The notes below the pieces were generated by a model, which saw only the letters and a program-made list of their open reading frames with translations, searched no databases and was not told the DNA's origin. From Rhodovastum atsumiense (lineage in GTDB: Bacteria; Pseudomonadota; Alphaproteobacteria; Acetobacterales; Acetobacteraceae), in NCBI GenBank assembly GCA_026225115.1, contig JAMFSE010000066.1:1-53164 (forward strand): a stretch of DNA of 53,164 nucleotides, read 5' to 3'. Of this stretch, positions 17,507 through 26,200 are shown piece by piece (position 1 is the first letter of the stretch; each line of letters begins with the position of its first letter). Made by a program: the position numbers and the translations under genes.

Positions 17507-18292
17507 ATGCAAATCGGCTGGGTGGGACTGGGCAGCATCGGCACCGGCATGGCCAAACAGGCGCTCGCCGCCGGTCACAATGTCACCGTCTACGCGCGGG
17601 GCAGGGGCCTGCCCGAGTTGTCGGCCGCGGGTGCTACCAGCAGCGATGACTACACTGCCATCGCCGCGCAATCCGACATCCTCGGCCTCTGCGTCTATTC
17701 CGATCCGCAATTGCGCGAAGTCCTGTTCGCCGGCGCCCTGGCCGCCATGCGCCCGGGCGCGATCCTGGTCATCCACACCACCGGCTCGCCCGCTTTGGCC
17801 CGCGAAATCGGCGCGCTGGCGCCCGCCGGCGTCTCGGTCATCGACGCCACCTTCAGCGGCGGCCCGGTCGAAGTCGCCGCCGGCACACTCACCCTCATCA
17901 CCGGCGGCGAGGCCGCCGCCATCGAGCGCGCCCGCCCGCTGATCGGCACCTATGGCGGCACCATCCATCACGTCGGCCCGCTCGGCCATGGCCAGATGGT
18001 CAAGCTGCTGAACAACCTGCTGTTCGCGTCCAATGTCCAGAGCGCCGCGCAAATCCTGCGCATGGCCGAACAGCAACAGCTCGACACCCAGCTCATCGCC
18101 CGCATCATCCAGGATTGCAGCGGCGCCAGCTTCGCCGCGAAACTCTTCGGTGGCGCCTCCATCGACGCAATCGACGGCATTACCCGCCCCTATCTGGAAA
18201 AAGACGTCGCCACCGCATTGTCCAGCGCCAGACAGGCAGGCATCGACACCACAGCCTTCGCCGCTACCGAAGCCTATTTCGCTAAGAGGTAG
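17507..18292 (+). CDS. Beta-hydroxyacid dehydrogenase (3-hydroxyisobutyrate dehydrogenase-like)
   Basis: A 261-aa NAD(P)-dependent dehydrogenase of the beta-HAD family. The dinucleotide fold starts GLGSIGTGMA at residues 7-16, the substrate loop reads DATFSGGPVEVAAGTL, and the catalytic lysine is in GHGQMVKLLNN. Members reduce or oxidise small 3-hydroxyacids or related semialdehydes; the exact substrate is open. The ATG at 17507 has AAGGA upstream; an in-frame upstream extension to 17249 overlaps the divergent exported-protein gene and is rejected. It is followed by a membrane-protein gene 69 bases on. Confidence 0.9.
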   Translation: MQIGWVGLGSIGTGMAKQALAAGHNVTVYARGRGLPELSAAGATSSDDYTAIAAQSDILGLCVYSDPQLREVLFAGALAAMRPGAILVIHTTGSPALAREIGALAPAGVSVIDATFSGGPVEVAAGTLTLITGGEAAAIERARPLIGTYGGTIHHVGPLGHGQMVKLLNNLLFASNVQSAAQILRMAEQQQLDTQLIARIIQDCSGASFAAKLFGGASIDAIDGITRPYLEKDVATALSSARQAGIDTTAFAATEAYFAKR

Positions 18293-18361
18293 ACAATTAG
18301 AAACGGATCGTGCTTTCCTCCCCGCAATAAAACAAAAATCTTTCATTGAGGGGAACATCCA

Positions 18362-18892
18362 ATGTCCGATCAGGACCCAACAGCACGCCTGAATTTTTTG
18401 CCGGCCGCCGGCATCACCGTCTTCTCGCTCGTCATCTCCATCGGCTGGGTCGTGCTGGCGATGCAGGTCTTCCACCTGCACGCCAACTTCGCCGCCTTCG
18501 TCTTCGCCTTCTACTGGGCCTTCGTGGAAAAAGGCGACTTCAAACTATTTCCAAAATACATGCTCGGCGCCCTGCTCGGCATCGCCATCTCCTGGGCCCT
18601 CGTCACGCTGCCAGCGCATATGGGCGCCCTGGGCTTCGCCATCGCAATGCTCTTCATCATCGCCGGCATGCTGCTGACATTCGCCAACTGGATTCCAATC
18701 CTGCTGAACCCGCTTACGTTGCTGTTCCTGGCCATATTCACGGCAGCACCCGTCGTCGCCAACGTGAACTTCCTCGACGTAGCAGCCTCCACCCTCCTCG
18801 GCGGCCTCTACTTCGCCGCCATCCTGTATCTCGCCGGCCGCGTGCAGGCCATGCAGACCAAATCCGTTAAAGGCGACGTCGTAACGCATTAA
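18362..18892 (+). CDS. Uncharacterised membrane protein (about five TM segments)
   Basis: A 176-aa protein with hydrophobic stretches near residues 12-35, 40-58, 68-85, 92-110 and 115-165. The start has a strong GAGGGGAA ribosome site. The arrangement resembles DUF1097-type small membrane proteins, but I could not confirm a family. It may be a transporter partner of the upstream dehydrogenase, since both lie in the same direction; this is only positional. Repeat copy D follows nine bases after its stop. Confidence 0.7.
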   Translation: MSDQDPTARLNFLPAAGITVFSLVISIGWVVLAMQVFHLHANFAAFVFAFYWAFVEKGDFKLFPKYMLGALLGIAISWALVTLPAHMGALGFAIAMLFIIAGMLLTFANWIPILLNPLTLLFLAIFTAAPVVANVNFLDVAASTLLGGLYFAAILYLAGRVQAMQTKSVKGDVVTH

Positions 18893-18900
18893 GCGAAGCA

Positions 18901-18975
18901 GCCGCTTTTTTGAAAAAAAGCGGCACCAAAAAACTTTTATATGCTGGGCCATGGGCGTTGGCATCCCAACGCCCC
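18901..18975. repeat. Triple-hairpin intergenic element, copy D (right half missing)
   Basis: Left hairpin GCCGCTTTTTT-GA-AAAAAAGCGGC (18901-18924), then AAAAAACTTTTATATGCTGGGCCAT and a short central hairpin GGGCGTTGG-CATC-CCAACGCCC ending at 18975. The ACAAAAGTTTTT arm and the second small hairpin are absent; a different inverted repeat starts eight bases later. Confidence 0.8.
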
Positions 18976-18982
18976 ACTCCGT

Positions 18983-19010
18983 ATGGCGGGTAAGCGAAGC
19001 GCAACCCACC
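18983..19010. repeat. Short inverted repeat of the GGTGGGT...ACCCACC type
   Basis: GGCGGGTAAGCGAAGCGCAACCCACC forms a short hairpin and resembles a GGTGGGTTACGC...ACCCACC dispersed repeat that I remember from many proteobacterial genomes (from memory, not searched). It sits where the right half of copy D should be and ends ten bases before the downstream convergent gene. Confidence 0.5.
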
Positions 19011-19020
19011 GTCTTCTCAT

Positions 19021-20385
19021 CTATTCCGCAATCAGCTCCTTAAAAGTCTTCAAACTGATACTAACACTTTCCCGCGACAAAAACGGCCTGAACAACTGGC
19101 ACTGCCGCTCGGCCCGCTTGTACAACAACGGCAATAACTTATCGTCATGCTCGGCCCCGGCCTGCGCCACAAACGCCTCCAGCGCCTCATCGGCCGCCTG
19201 CCATCCCGCAAACTTCCGCCCCAGCAGCGCTTCAATATCCGCAATATCCTGGCGCATGATCCCCGGACCATAATCGGCAACCCTCGCCATATACTCAGCA
19301 AGCTTCGCCGTCGCACCACGTTCGTAGCTGGCAAATCCATCCTCCGCCGGCAACGCCTTGATAGCCCCAACCAGACTCTCCGCCATCGGCGCGGACGGCG
19401 CCCGCTCTCCCACAATCGGCGCAACCGCCGGCAATGCCCGCCCGGTCGATGCCATAATCAGCTCCAGCGGTATCCGGCAAAACGCCGTCCACCACTCCAG
19501 ATATTGCAGCACATTCCCGGTCGGCCTGCCCTCGGTGATGCTCTCCGTCATCGAAATCGGCGTCACCGCGCACCAGGCGATGGCATAATAATCAAACGCC
19601 GCCGCATCGATTTTCGTGCCGGTGTACGCTTCATAATGCCGCAGTGCCCGCCCGATATCGCCCAGCGGCTCAGACGTATCCCGCAGCTGAATCGCCGCCA
19701 GATCATGGGTGCGATCGCCCATATACGCCATCTCCAAATCCAGAACAGCCGTGAGCTTGTCTCCATCAAACATGAACTGCGCCGGATCGCACACCAGAAA
19801 TGAGACAGGTCGTTCCCCCTTCGGCGCATTGCGCCTCACCCAGCCGATCAGATATTCCAGGATAGGTTCGGGCCGCCGCTTCGCCTTGCGAAAAGCCTTC
19901 TCATAATTCTCAAACTGCGCCGGCACATTATCCCCCGCCGCCCGCGGCCGCGGCAACTCGATAGGGTCGAATCGCGCCGGATCGATCGCATGAATTTTTG
20001 CCAGCTCCTCCATATACTGGTCCAGCACGGCGGCTCGTTCCTCATCGGAATCCGTAGTGGAAAGATCCGGCCGCCCGGCCGCCTGGTCCATGACGATCGC
20101 CTTCGGATTCGGACACATCCCATAAATATGCGGCACCAGAATCCCCTCGGCCTCCAGCGTGCAAAGAATATTATATTCCATATCGAAACGATTTGTTATC
20201 GTCGTCGCTTCCCGATCGCCGCGCACGAACAGCGTCCGCAAGGCGCCGGCCGGTGTCCGCACCTCCACATACCAGCCAGCCCGCCAGCGTTTTTGCCGCT
20301 CAACCGAGATAACTTCCAGATTTAATTCCTCTTCAATCCACCGGGATAAAAACCGTTCCGAAGTCATTTCCAATATTTCAGACAT
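19021..20385 (-). CDS. APH-fold phosphotransferase-like protein with degenerate catalytic loop
   Basis: A 454-aa protein of the aminoglycoside phosphotransferase/choline kinase fold. The family's DxD region is clear (FDGDKLTAVLDLEMAYMGDRTHDL), but the catalytic loop HGDxxxxN that should precede it reads FLVCDPAQFMF, without the His and Asn and with the Asp out of register. It is therefore either inactive or unusual. A roughly 150-residue C-terminal helical extension beyond the kinase fold is also present. GAGGG precedes the ATG. It is followed on the plus side by a nitronate-monooxygenase-like gene transcribed in the same minus direction, 29 bases upstream. Confidence 0.85.
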   Translation of the reverse strand: MSEILEMTSERFLSRWIEEELNLEVISVERQKRWRAGWYVEVRTPAGALRTLFVRGDREATTITNRFDMEYNILCTLEAEGILVPHIYGMCPNPKAIVMDQAAGRPDLSTTDSDEERAAVLDQYMEELAKIHAIDPARFDPIELPRPRAAGDNVPAQFENYEKAFRKAKRRPEPILEYLIGWVRRNAPKGERPVSFLVCDPAQFMFDGDKLTAVLDLEMAYMGDRTHDLAAIQLRDTSEPLGDIGRALRHYEAYTGTKIDAAAFDYYAIAWCAVTPISMTESITEGRPTGNVLQYLEWWTAFCRIPLELIMASTGRALPAVAPIVGERAPSAPMAESLVGAIKALPAEDGFASYERGATAKLAEYMARVADYGPGIMRQDIADIEALLGRKFAGWQAADEALEAFVAQAGAEHDDKLLPLLYKRAERQCQLFRPFLSRESVSISLKTFKELIAE

Positions 20386-20414
20386 CGCTCAAACCCTCGC
20401 AGTTATTTTTATTG

Positions 20415-21362
20415 TTATCTTCGCAGATGATTGCTGCCCAACCGTTCGATCACGGCGCCAAACTCCTCAACCGTGCGCCGAATAATCTCCGCCACCGGCG
20501 CCACATCCTCAATCCGCCCAGTAGACGACCCCACGCTGGCGAAACCCGCTTCCATATCGCCTTCCTGATAAACCCGCGGCACGCCCCGGACCAGCTCCAT
20601 AAAAGCATCGCCCTCGGTCGCGAATTCGTATTTCTCGGTGGTCCTGGTTCGTAGAACCCGCAGCGGCTTCTTCAAATGCCGGTTGATGAACAGCGTGCCG
20701 GTTTCCGGCGTTGCCACCAGCGTCGCCTTGAAATTATCATGCACGCTGGATTCCAGCGACGCCAGCATCCTTGTTCCCATCTGCACGCCCTCGGCACCCA
20801 TCGCAAACGCCGCCGCCATGGAAACCCCGTCGACAATCCCGCCCGCCGCAATCACCGGCAGATCGATATGCCCGGTAATCAACGGCAGCAGCACCATCAT
20901 GGAAACTTCGGTTGCACCCCGCAGCCCGGCACCTTCGCTACCTTCCACAATCAAGCCATCGACTCCCGCATCCGCCGCCTGCTTTGCCGTATCCAGTGAC
21001 GTCACGACATGAAAAACCTTAATCCCGCCTTGCTGCAGCTTTGCGGTAAAGCTCGCCACCGGCCCGGTCGAGGTCGTCACATAGCGAATGCCCTGTTCCT
21101 GCAGCGTGTCGGCAATCGAAGGATCGCTGAAGGACACCGGAATATTCACGCCAAACGTCCGATTGGTCCGCGCCTTCATATCTTCAATAAAACCGCTTGC
21201 ATAAGCCGCACCCATCGAACCCGGAATCATCCCAATCCCACCGGCCTCCGCCACCGCTGCCACCAAAACCGGATTGACAACTCCGCCCATCGGCGCGTTG
21301 GCAATCGGAATATCGACCCCCAGCATGCGGGTAACGCGATTATCAAAAACAGGGTGCGCCAT
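20415..21362 (-). CDS. Nitronate monooxygenase / FabK-like flavoprotein
   Basis: A 315-aa FMN-binding TIM-barrel protein of the nitronate monooxygenase/2-nitropropane dioxygenase family. Signatures: NAPMGGVVNPVLVAAVAEAGG, AAGGIVDGVSMAAAFAMGAEGVQ and the phosphate-binding GTRML. The loop that usually reads E-A-G-G-H-R-G is EGAGLRGA, so the catalytic histidine is Leu147. A nitronate oxidase role is therefore doubtful; an enoyl-reductase-like or other flavin reaction is possible. CAGGAG precedes the ATG. It probably shares a transcript with the degenerate APH-fold gene downstream. Confidence 0.88.
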   Translation of the reverse strand: MAHPVFDNRVTRMLGVDIPIANAPMGGVVNPVLVAAVAEAGGIGMIPGSMGAAYASGFIEDMKARTNRTFGVNIPVSFSDPSIADTLQEQGIRYVTTSTGPVASFTAKLQQGGIKVFHVVTSLDTAKQAADAGVDGLIVEGSEGAGLRGATEVSMMVLLPLITGHIDLPVIAAGGIVDGVSMAAAFAMGAEGVQMGTRMLASLESSVHDNFKATLVATPETGTLFINRHLKKPLRVLRTRTTEKYEFATEGDAFMELVRGVPRVYQEGDMEAGFASVGSSTGRIEDVAPVAEIIRRTVEEFGAVIERLGSNHLRR

Positions 21363-21538
21363 TCTTGCTCCTGAAGCTGGACTTTACGGCAGTTATTTCG
21401 GATTTATGCTCCGCCAACGTAGCACGCCGACTTAGTCCACGAAAGTTATTTCGTAGTTTTCAAAAACCAATTGGCTCGACAAAATACCAGAAAATTGCTA
21501 AAAAAACTGCAAAATCACCATCGCCGGGATGAACGTCC

Positions 21539-22381
21539 ATGATCGAAATAAGAACACCTTTGCGCACCATATTCGAGGGCCTGCACTTGCCGGAATGCCC
21601 GCGCTGGCGAAACGGCCGCCTGTATTTCTCCGACATGTATGGCCAGGCCGTCTACGCTGTCTCGGAAACAGGCGAAAGTGAGCAACTCTGCACTGTTCCT
21701 GGCCGCCCCGGCGGCCTTGGCTTCGCCGAAAACGGCGACCTCCTCATCAACGAAATGGAAACAGCCCGCGTCCTGCGCCTAACCCCGGAAGGCGATCTTT
21801 CCATCCACGCCGACCTCACCGCTCTGGTCCCTTCCATCAACGACATGGCAACCACCGCCGACGGCCGCTGCTATATTGGCAAGCTCACCATGGAACCCCC
21901 GTTCGACGCCGCACCCCTCATAACCGTCGACCTGCAAGGCCAACCATCCATCGCCACAAATGAAAAACTCCTCGTTGCCAACGGCATGATCGTCCGCCCG
22001 GATGGCAAAACCCTGATCGTCGCCGAAAGCGCCGCCGGCAAACTGATCGCCTACGACATCGACGCGCAAGGCCAACTCTCAAACCACCGCGTCTTCGCGC
22101 AGCTCCCAAAAGAACTCTTCCCAGACGGCATCTGCGGCGACAACGAAGGCGGCATCTGGCTTGCCTCCCCAAACTCAGGCCGCTTCGCCCGCGTCCTCGA
22201 AGGCGGCACCATCACCCACCAAATATCCCTGGTCCCCGGCCGCTACGCCTATTCCTGCGCGCTCGGCGGAAAAACCGGCCGCACCCTCTTCATGTGCACC
22301 AGCGGCCACTACGCCCCGGAAACAGTATCAAACAACACCGATGGCCGTATCGAAACAGTCGAAGTTTCAGTGGCAGGTTAG
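21539..22381 (+). CDS. SMP-30/gluconolactonase-family protein
   Basis: A 280-aa six-bladed beta-propeller of the SMP-30/lactonase family, which hydrolyses lactones using a divalent metal. Metal-site and blade signatures include LPECPRWRNGRLYFSDM, VPSINDMATTADGRCYIG, VANGMIVRPDGKTL and FPDGICGDNEGGIWLA. No signal peptide is visible, so it should be cytosolic. It may open a lactone produced by Baeyer-Villiger-type or P450 chemistry in the neighbouring catabolic genes, but this is inference. Repeat copy E follows directly. Confidence 0.9.
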   Translation: MIEIRTPLRTIFEGLHLPECPRWRNGRLYFSDMYGQAVYAVSETGESEQLCTVPGRPGGLGFAENGDLLINEMETARVLRLTPEGDLSIHADLTALVPSINDMATTADGRCYIGKLTMEPPFDAAPLITVDLQGQPSIATNEKLLVANGMIVRPDGKTLIVAESAAGKLIAYDIDAQGQLSNHRVFAQLPKELFPDGICGDNEGGIWLASPNSGRFARVLEGGTITHQISLVPGRYAYSCALGGKTGRTLFMCTSGHYAPETVSNNTDGRIETVEVSVAG

Positions 22382-22388
22382 GCAAGCG

Positions 22389-22511
22389 GTCGCTTTTCAA
22401 AAAGCGACGCAAAAACTTCTTTTAATTTCGGGCATGGGCGTTGCCGCCGCCGCAGCCCATGCCGAGGATAAACAGAAGTTTTGTGGTTCTTTTTTTCAAA
22501 AAAAAACTGCT
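22389..22511. repeat. Triple-hairpin intergenic element, copy E
   Basis: Left hairpin GTCGCTTTT-C-AAAAAGCGAC (22389-22408), AAAAACTTCTTTTAATT, central stem CGGGCATGGGC against GCCCATGCCGAG with a GC-rich loop, AACAGAAGTTTTG, and a right hairpin GGTTCTTTTTTTCAAAAAAAAACTGC whose stem is partly decayed. It separates two convergent genes. Confidence 0.8.
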
Positions 22512-22522
22512 TCTCCTCCTCT

Positions 22523-23752
22523 TCAATCCCAACGAATCTCCAACGAATTAAACGACAACACAAAACTAGGCCGGAACGAGGCCGGCTTTTCCGGATCCAA
22601 CCGAAACTCCGGCAACCGCTTCAGCACTTCCTCATACAGCGTATGCAATTCCAATCGCGCCAAATGCGAGCCAATACAGCGATGCGCACCGGCGCCGAAG
22701 GCGAGATGCGGGACTCTGCGATTTAAATCGAATTTTTCCGGCGCATCGAATTCCTTCGCATCCAGATCCGCCGCCGGCAGGTAAATCACAATTCGCTCGC
22801 CGGCCTTCATTTGCCAGCCATAGAATTCCAGATCCTTGGCCACCCAGCGCGGCGGCGTGGTAAACGTATAGCAGCGCAGGATTTCTTCCGCCGCCACCGG
22901 GATCAGCGACGGATCCGCCCGCAGCTGACGCTGCAGTTCCGGATTGGCCGCAAGGTGGCGAATGCCGTAGCCAATGCCGTTGATTACCGTATCCAACCCG
23001 GCCACGAACAGATTGACGCTGAAATCCTCGACGATCTCCAGCGTCCCCTTCTGGCCGCCAAAATCCGCCGCCCAGAGCGCGCTGATCAAATCATCCTTCG
23101 GATCATGCTCCCGCGCGATGATAATCTCATCGAGCGTGTCGGCCACCATGCACATCAGCCGGTTGGTCTCCCCCGCTATCAGCAGCGACGGTCCCAAAAC
23201 CAGCTGCACCAGCTTGCGGAATTCCTCCAGCCGTTCCAGTGGCAGCCCCATCATTTTCATGAAAACCTGCACCGGCAGCGGCTCGGCGACGGTCGCGATG
23301 AAATCGCAATGGCCCTTATCCACAATCGCGTCGATCAGCGCGACAGCCAGCGAACGGATTTCCTCGGCCCTTGCCCTTATCGCCTTCGGCCCAAACGGCT
23401 CCGCCAGCGGCGCCCGCCAGATCCCGTGCTCCGGCGGATCGAGCGTCGTCGGCAGCGAGCGCGGAATATGTCTGCCATTTAGTTTCGTCGGCGCCGCGGC
23501 GCCGTCGAGCCCGGTATATACATTGGTAAATTTCTCATAATCCCGCGCGACCTGGAACGCCGCATCGTAGCCGGCTGCCATCCAGTGCCCGCCATTGCGC
23601 GGCGTCCAGAACACCGGCGCGGCGTCTCGCATCAGCCTGGCAATGCGCCCATGCGGATCAGTCTTCAGTTCCGGATCATTGAATATATCGAAATCAACCG
23701 TCGCAGCCTCGGGAATATGCGCTGGCCGCGTCATCACATTACTGGCGCTCAC
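22523..23752 (-). CDS. Cytochrome P450 (second of three)
   Basis: A 409-aa bacterial P450. Heme loop FGAGAHRCIG with Cys359, ExxR in EEILRCY, I-helix AGLDTVINGIGYG. The start is a GTG at 23752 with CCAGGGAG upstream. It is the last gene of a six-gene minus-strand operon that begins with the PanC-like gene at 29107, 51 bases after the aldehyde dehydrogenase. It would introduce the alcohol that the SDRs and the aldehyde dehydrogenase then oxidise. Electron-transfer partners are not encoded nearby. Confidence 0.93.
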   Translation of the reverse strand: MSASNVMTRPAHIPEAATVDFDIFNDPELKTDPHGRIARLMRDAAPVFWTPRNGGHWMAAGYDAAFQVARDYEKFTNVYTGLDGAAAPTKLNGRHIPRSLPTTLDPPEHGIWRAPLAEPFGPKAIRARAEEIRSLAVALIDAIVDKGHCDFIATVAEPLPVQVFMKMMGLPLERLEEFRKLVQLVLGPSLLIAGETNRLMCMVADTLDEIIIAREHDPKDDLISALWAADFGGQKGTLEIVEDFSVNLFVAGLDTVINGIGYGIRHLAANPELQRQLRADPSLIPVAAEEILRCYTFTTPPRWVAKDLEFYGWQMKAGERIVIYLPAADLDAKEFDAPEKFDLNRRVPHLAFGAGAHRCIGSHLARLELHTLYEEVLKRLPEFRLDPEKPASFRPSFVLSFNSLEIRWD

Positions 23753-23803
23753 GTTGTTTCTCCCTGGCCAGGCGGCACCGCGTCACCGCGATGCCGCTTG
23801 CCC

Positions 23804-25288
23804 TCAACCGACCGGAAACGCGATCGATTTCATCTGCGTATATTCCAGATACCCTTCCTCGCCCCATTCGCGGCCAAGGCCGGAGCGCTTGTACCCGCCA
23901 AACGGCGTATCCGGGTGCATCCGTCCCGGCCCACCATTGATCAACACCATGCCGGTGCGGATTTTCATCGCCATGTTCAACGCGGTACCGGCATCGCGCG
24001 AGATGATGCCGCCGCTCAAACCGAAGTCAGAGGTGTTCGCAATCTTTACCGCCTCTTCATCGGTATCGAAGCCGATGATCGAGGTAATCGGCCCGAACAC
24101 CTCGTTCATCGCCAAATAGCTATCCGGCTTCACATTATCAAAAATCGTCGGTTCGAAATAAAATCCTTTGGTCAGATGCGCCGGCCGCTTGCCGCCGGCA
24201 ATCAATGTCGCCCCTTCGGTCAGCGCGCGTTCGACGAATTTCTCGGTCCGCACCCGTGCCGCATCGCGGATCACCGGCCCCATCGAAATACCTTCGTCGA
24301 ACGGATTGCCGACTTTCCAACTCGGTGCCATTGCTTTCATGCCGGCAACAAATTCCGCCCTGATTTTGTTGTCCACCAGCACCCGCGTGGTGCAGGCGCA
24401 GCCCTGGCCGGCCTGCGAGAAATTTCCGTAAAATGTGCTCGGAATGGCCGTGGCAAGGTCCGCGTCGTGGCGCAGGATCATTGCCGACTTGCCGCCCAGC
24501 TCCAGATGGCATTTGGTGATATGCTGCGCCGCCTGGATCATGATCTGGGTCCCGACCTTATCGGACCCCGTGAAGCTGATCATGTCGACGCGCTTGTCGG
24601 AGCTCAGAACCTCGCCGACATCGGCGCCGCCGCTGACAATGTTGAACACGCCCGGCGGCAGGTCCAGCTTCGCAATCAGCTCGGTCATGAAAAAGCTCTG
24701 CAGCGGCGTGAACGGCGCCGGCTTCAAAATCACCGAATTGCCGGCGGCCAGGGCCGGCACTGTCTTCAACAGGCTCAGAAACAGCCCGGCATTATACGGG
24801 GTCACCGCAACCACCACCCCGATCGGGTCCCGCACAACAATGGCGCCGCCCAGCTTGATGGTGCCGTTCGGCTGCGGGGTCGAGAGCAGCGGCAGGTTCT
24901 TGGTCAGTTCGGCCTCGGCGAAATCCAGCATCCGCGAGCAAAGTTCGATCCCGAAATGGAACTGGAAACCCGCCTCGCGCTTGGTAAAGCCGACTTCCAG
25001 CTGCATCAGCTGCAGCGCCTCCTCCGAGCGCGCCTGCACCATTTCCAGCAATTGCCGCATCTTCTTCACCCGAACCGAGCGGTGTTCGGTCGCCCAGGGC
25101 CCCTCATCGAACGCATGCCGTGCCGCCGCCAGGGCGGTCTTGGCGTCCGCTACCGTGCCCAAAGGCGCAATACCCGCAACGCCCTCATCGGAGGGGCTGA
25201 TGATGTTCTCCACGCCGCCGGAGGGCGCGACGAATTGCCCGTCGATGAACAGCTTGTGGTATTCGGGTTTTACAATGGTGGCGCTCAT
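23804..25288 (-). CDS. Aldehyde dehydrogenase (first of two)
   Basis: A 494-aa NAD(P)-dependent aldehyde dehydrogenase. The nucleophile Cys297 is in SQAGQGCACT, the general base Glu263 in LELGGKS, and Asn166 in TPYNAGLF; all are intact. It should oxidise an aldehyde formed from a P450 or alcohol dehydrogenase product to a carboxylic acid. GAGGAAA precedes the ATG. Its neighbours are an SDR upstream (45 bases) and a P450 downstream. The acid formed could be the substrate of the adenylate-forming PanC-like protein encoded first in the same operon. Confidence 0.94.
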   Translation of the reverse strand: MSATIVKPEYHKLFIDGQFVAPSGGVENIISPSDEGVAGIAPLGTVADAKTALAAARHAFDEGPWATEHRSVRVKKMRQLLEMVQARSEEALQLMQLEVGFTKREAGFQFHFGIELCSRMLDFAEAELTKNLPLLSTPQPNGTIKLGGAIVVRDPIGVVVAVTPYNAGLFLSLLKTVPALAAGNSVILKPAPFTPLQSFFMTELIAKLDLPPGVFNIVSGGADVGEVLSSDKRVDMISFTGSDKVGTQIMIQAAQHITKCHLELGGKSAMILRHDADLATAIPSTFYGNFSQAGQGCACTTRVLVDNKIRAEFVAGMKAMAPSWKVGNPFDEGISMGPVIRDAARVRTEKFVERALTEGATLIAGGKRPAHLTKGFYFEPTIFDNVKPDSYLAMNEVFGPITSIIGFDTDEEAVKIANTSDFGLSGGIISRDAGTALNMAMKIRTGMVLINGGPGRMHPDTPFGGYKRSGLGREWGEEGYLEYTQMKSIAFPVG

Positions 25289-25332
25289 GTCGGTTTCCTC
25301 GTTTTAAATGGTTAGCGGCATATATAAGTTGT

Positions 25333-26172
25333 TCAGCCTCTGGCGGAACCCGGCGTCACCGGCGGCGTCAGTGCCCCGGTCATCACGCCGCCGGCAAAGC
25401 CCTGGTCGGTATATAGCAGCGCCCCGGTGACCACATTGTTCAGCCGGCTGTTCAGCAGCACCATCGGCCAGGCCTGCTCCTCCGCCGTCGCCATCCGGTG
25501 CAGCAGCGGATAGGGGAAGGCATTGAAAAATTCCTCGCCCAGATCCTTGATGGTCGGGTCCATGAACGGCGTCGCGGTAGGGCAGGGGGCAATGCAATTC
25601 ACCCGTATCGCCCGCGCCTCGGCAAGCTTCACCCCGTGATGCTTCGACCAGACAATCAGCATCTCCTTTGAGACGCTATACCCATCCTTGATGAATTCAG
25701 GATGCGCCGCGCAATACTTCCCGGCCTCAACCGCATCCGAAATCGCCAGAAATTCCAAATTTTTGGCAAGATTGCTTTGCCAGCCCATCCCCGCATCCGA
25801 CGAGATAATGGCAATCGACCCCCCATCTTTCATCGAAGGAATGATCCCGTCCATCAACTGCCGGGTTCCGATATAATTGATGAGCATGCAGTTGAGCGGC
25901 CCCACCACATGCGGGGCCCCGGCGCAGGCAAACACATGGTCAACCGGCCCGATTTCTCCAAGCGCCCGTACAGTCGCGCTTACCTGCTCCGGCTTCGCCA
26001 GATCGGTTTTATAAAACCCTGCGCAGGCAATCCCCGGCTCCTGATGGTCGACAATGTAAATTTTGGCGCCAAGCTCGCCCAGAATCCTGCCCGCGGCAGC
26101 ACCCATGCCGGTAGCCGCCCCGGTCATGACGATGGTGGTATCGCGATATCCAAGCCCGTCCAGTCGGTGCAT
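25333..26172 (-). CDS. Short-chain dehydrogenase (3-alpha-HSD-like)
   Basis: A 279-aa SDR with the cofactor motif TGAATGMGAAAG and the catalytic YSVSK. The long helix-rich segment between the SSDAG serine and the catalytic tyrosine is typical of the 3-alpha-hydroxysteroid dehydrogenase/carbonyl reductase subgroup, as is the PGATETP-like CPTATPF. A hydroxysteroid or terpenol substrate is suggested, not shown. GGGGAG lies nine bases before the chosen ATG at 26172; the extension to 26220 is rejected. Spacing of 28 bases to the upstream SDR gene indicates one operon. Confidence 0.9.
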   Translation of the reverse strand: MHRLDGLGYRDTTIVMTGAATGMGAAAGRILGELGAKIYIVDHQEPGIACAGFYKTDLAKPEQVSATVRALGEIGPVDHVFACAGAPHVVGPLNCMLINYIGTRQLMDGIIPSMKDGGSIAIISSDAGMGWQSNLAKNLEFLAISDAVEAGKYCAAHPEFIKDGYSVSKEMLIVWSKHHGVKLAEARAIRVNCIAPCPTATPFMDPTIKDLGEEFFNAFPYPLLHRMATAEEQAWPMVLLNSRLNNVVTGALLYTDQGFAGGVMTGALTPPVTPGSARG

Positions 26173-26200
26173 TTTTGTTTTCTCCCCTGCCGTCCGCGTC

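Noticed and set aside
23585-25315. A 576-codon open frame on the plus strand opposite the aldehyde dehydrogenase and P450 genes
   Set aside because: It is rich in Arg, His and Gln, has no recognisable motif, and is antisense to two genes with intact catalytic residues; a by-product of GC-rich codon use.
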